DNA from: Pseudomonas gregormendelii
GTDB lineage: Bacteria; Pseudomonadota; Gammaproteobacteria; Pseudomonadales; Pseudomonadaceae
Reading direction: 5' to 3'
Length of the DNA: 64,000 nt
NCBI RefSeq assembly: GCF_017114825.1
Contig: NZ_JADEVO010000005.1
Coordinates: 124,001-188,000, forward strand
Each line of letters starts with the position of its first letter. Position 1 is the stretch's first letter. Of this stretch, positions 62,309-64,000 are shown piece by piece. The position numbers and the translations under genes were made by a program. The notes under the pieces are model-generated. The model saw only the letters and a program-made list of their open reading frames with translations, was not told the origin of the DNA and searched no databases.

Positions 62309-64000
62309 ATGCCTGACTACAAGGCCCCCTTGCGTGATATTCGCTTCGTTCGTGACGAGCTGCTCGGCTACGAAGCGCACTATTCGAGCCTTCCGGCTTG
62401 CGCAGACGCGACTCCGGACATGGTTGACGCCATTCTCGAAGAGGGCGCCAAGTTTTGTGAGCAGGTATTGGCTCCGCTGAACCGCGTGGGTGACACCGAA
62501 GGCTGCACCTGGAGCGAGTCCGGCGTTAAGACCCCGACTGGCTTCAAAGAGGCTTACAAGCAATTCGTCGAAGGCGGCTGGCCGAGCCTGGCTCACGACG
62601 TGGCGCACGGTGGCCAAGGCTTGCCGGAGTCACTGGGCCTGGCAGTCAGCGAAATGGTTGGCGAAGCGAACTGGTCGTGGGGCATGTACCCGGGCCTGTC
62701 CCATGGCGCGATGAACACCATTTCCGAGCACGGCACGCCTGAGCAGCAAGAGGCTTACCTGACCAAGCTGGTGTCTGGCGAGTGGACCGGTACCATGTGC
62801 CTTACCGAACCACACTGCGGTACCGACCTGGGCATGCTGCGCACCAAGGCCGAACCTCAGGCCGACGGTTCCTACAAAGTCTCCGGCACCAAGATCTTCA
62901 TCTCGGCCGGCGAACACGACATGGCCGACAACATCGTCCACATCGTGTTGGCACGCCTGCCGGATGCACCGGCTGGCACCAAGGGCATTTCGCTGTTCAT
63001 CGTTCCCAAGTTCATGCCGAACGCTGACGGTTCGATCGGCGAACGCAACGCTGTGACCTGTGGTTCCCTGGAACACAAGATGGGCATCCACGGTAACGCC
63101 ACCTGCGTGATGAACTTCGACGCGGCCACCGGCTTCCTGATCGGCCCGGCGAACAAAGGCCTGAACTGCATGTTCACCTTTATGAACACCGCACGCCTGG
63201 GTACCGCGCTGCAAGGTCTGGCACATGCCGAGATCGGCTTCCAGGGCGGCCTGAAATACGCTCGCGATCGCTTGCAAATGCGCTCGCTGACTGGCCCGAA
63301 AGCACCGGAAAAAGCTGCTGACCCGATCATCGTGCACCCTGACGTGCGTCGCATGCTGTTGACCATGAAGGCCTTCGCTGAAGGTAACCGTGCAATGGTT
63401 TACTTCACTGCCAAACAGGTCGACATCGTCAAATACGGCGTAGACGAAGAAGAGAAGAAGAAAGCCGACGCACTGCTGGCGTTCATGACCCCGATTGCCA
63501 AGGCCTTCATGACTGAAGTCGGTTTTGAATCGGCCAACCACGGCGTACAGATCTATGGCGGCCACGGCTTCATCGCCGAGTGGGGCATGGAGCAGAACGT
63601 TCGCGACAGCCGCATTTCGATGCTGTACGAAGGCACCACCGGTATCCAGGCCCTCGACCTGCTGGGCCGTAAAGTGCTGATGACCCAAGGCGAAGCCCTC
63701 AAAGGTTTCACCAAGATTGTCCACAAGTTCTGCCAGACCAACGAGGGCAACGAAGCCGTCCAGGAGTTCGTCACCCCGTTGGCTGCGCTGAACAAAGAGT
63801 GGGGCGAGTTGACCATGAAGGTCGGCATGGCCGCCATGAAGGACCGCGAAGAAGTCGGCGCTGCTTCGGTGGATTACCTGATGTACTCCGGTTACGCCTG
63901 CCTGGCCTACTTCTGGGCTGACATGGCGCGCCTGGCTGCCGAAAAACTGGCTGCCGGCACGTCCGACGAGGCGTTCTACACCGCCAAGCTGCAGACCGCG
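62309..64000 (+). CDS. Acyl-CoA dehydrogenase with C-terminal extension (partial, cut by window edge)
   Basis: The first 564 codons are seen; the frame is open to the edge. The family blocks are present: an N-terminal short helical segment ([20 protein letters not shown]), the FAD/substrate region [20 protein letters not shown] (about 156-175), and the catalytic Glu in [19 protein letters not shown]-terminal dimerisation-type segment follows. It belongs to the FadE-like ~600-aa group that acts on medium/long acyl-CoA in Pseudomonas beta-oxidation. ATG 62309 follows AGAGG; the start is uninterrupted. In P. aeruginosa this gene follows the bio operon. Confidence 0.92.
   Translation, partial: MPDYKAPLRDIRFVRDELLGYEAHYSSLPACADATPDMVDAILEEGAKFCEQVLAPLNRVGDTEGCTWSESGVKTPTGFKEAYKQFVEGGWPSLAHDVAHGGQGLPESLGLAVSEMVGEANWSWGMYPGLSHGAMNTISEHGTPEQQEAYLTKLVSGEWTGTMCLTEPHCGTDLGMLRTKAEPQADGSYKVSGTKIFISAGEHDMADNIVHIVLARLPDAPAGTKGISLFIVPKFMPNADGSIGERNAVTCGSLEHKMGIHGNATCVMNFDAATGFLIGPANKGLNCMFTFMNTARLGTALQGLAHAEIGFQGGLKYARDRLQMRSLTGPKAPEKAADPIIVHPDVRRMLLTMKAFAEGNRAMVYFTAKQVDIVKYGVDEEEKKKADALLAFMTPIAKAFMTEVGFESANHGVQIYGGHGFIAEWGMEQNVRDSRISMLYEGTTGIQALDLLGRKVLMTQGEALKGFTKIVHKFCQTNEGNEAVQEFVTPLAALNKEWGELTMKVGMAAMKDREEVGAASVDYLMYSGYACLAYFWADMARLAAEKLAAGTSDEAFYTAKLQTA

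Overview
The window reads as chromosomal DNA of a Pseudomonas, most likely of the P. fluorescens group. The evidence is GC-rich coding on both strands, gene order matching the Pseudomonas carnitine/betaine and biotin loci, and about 20 REP/BIME elements of two types (a GTGGGAGC...GCGATG type and a GTAGGAGCTGC...GGCTGCGATC type). No phage, insertion sequence, rRNA, tRNA or CRISPR was seen.

Left part (about 0.3-32.7 kb). This is a nearly complete quaternary-amine catabolic block. Carnitine is oxidised and cleaved to glycine betaine (cdhB, cdhA, cdhC, caiX and the divergent regulator cdhR). Betaine is demethylated to dimethylglycine (gbcA/gbcB), dimethylglycine to sarcosine (dgcA, dgcB and a dedicated ETF pair), and sarcosine to glycine (soxBDAG). 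The one-carbon units are handled by glyA, purU and fdhA, and ltaE links threonine to glycine. A divergent M19-family protein and a V4R-domain protein head the dgc operon. Between cdhR and dgc lies an accessory stretch (5.1-9.8 kb) with a DUF3010 protein, a LysR/nucleobase permease/deaminase module, a toxin-antitoxin pair and an LprI-like protein.

Middle part (about 32.8-47.6 kb). This holds an ECF sigma/anti-sigma/fasciclin operon, a DUF2780 protein, an acyltransferase, a retropepsin-like protein next to a decayed creB remnant, a GST, and a ferri-siderophore locus (FecI-type sigma, FecR, TonB receptor with signalling domain, PepSY membrane protein, 59-aa membrane protein) with two Fur-box-like sites. 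It continues with an exonuclease/CBS-nucleotidyltransferase pair and a lone receiver protein.

Right part (47.6-64 kb). This holds malate synthase G with a likely RccR operator upstream, an ACT-domain protein, rarD, srkA, a Tat-exported PhoX phosphatase, modE, comF, the bioBFHCD operon, a 98-aa protein resembling flagellar rod proteins, and the first 564 codons of an acyl-CoA dehydrogenase cut by the window edge.

The most unusual points are a cluster of exact DnaA-box sequences in a repeated intergenic element (17.9-18.3 kb, with a relative at 50.9-51.1 kb), the loss of metal-ligand motifs in the M19-like protein, a missing cysteine in the DgcA iron-sulfur motif, a repeat-bearing N-terminal extension on the dedicated ETF alpha, the creB fossil, and an apparent ATT start for the ECF sigma gene.
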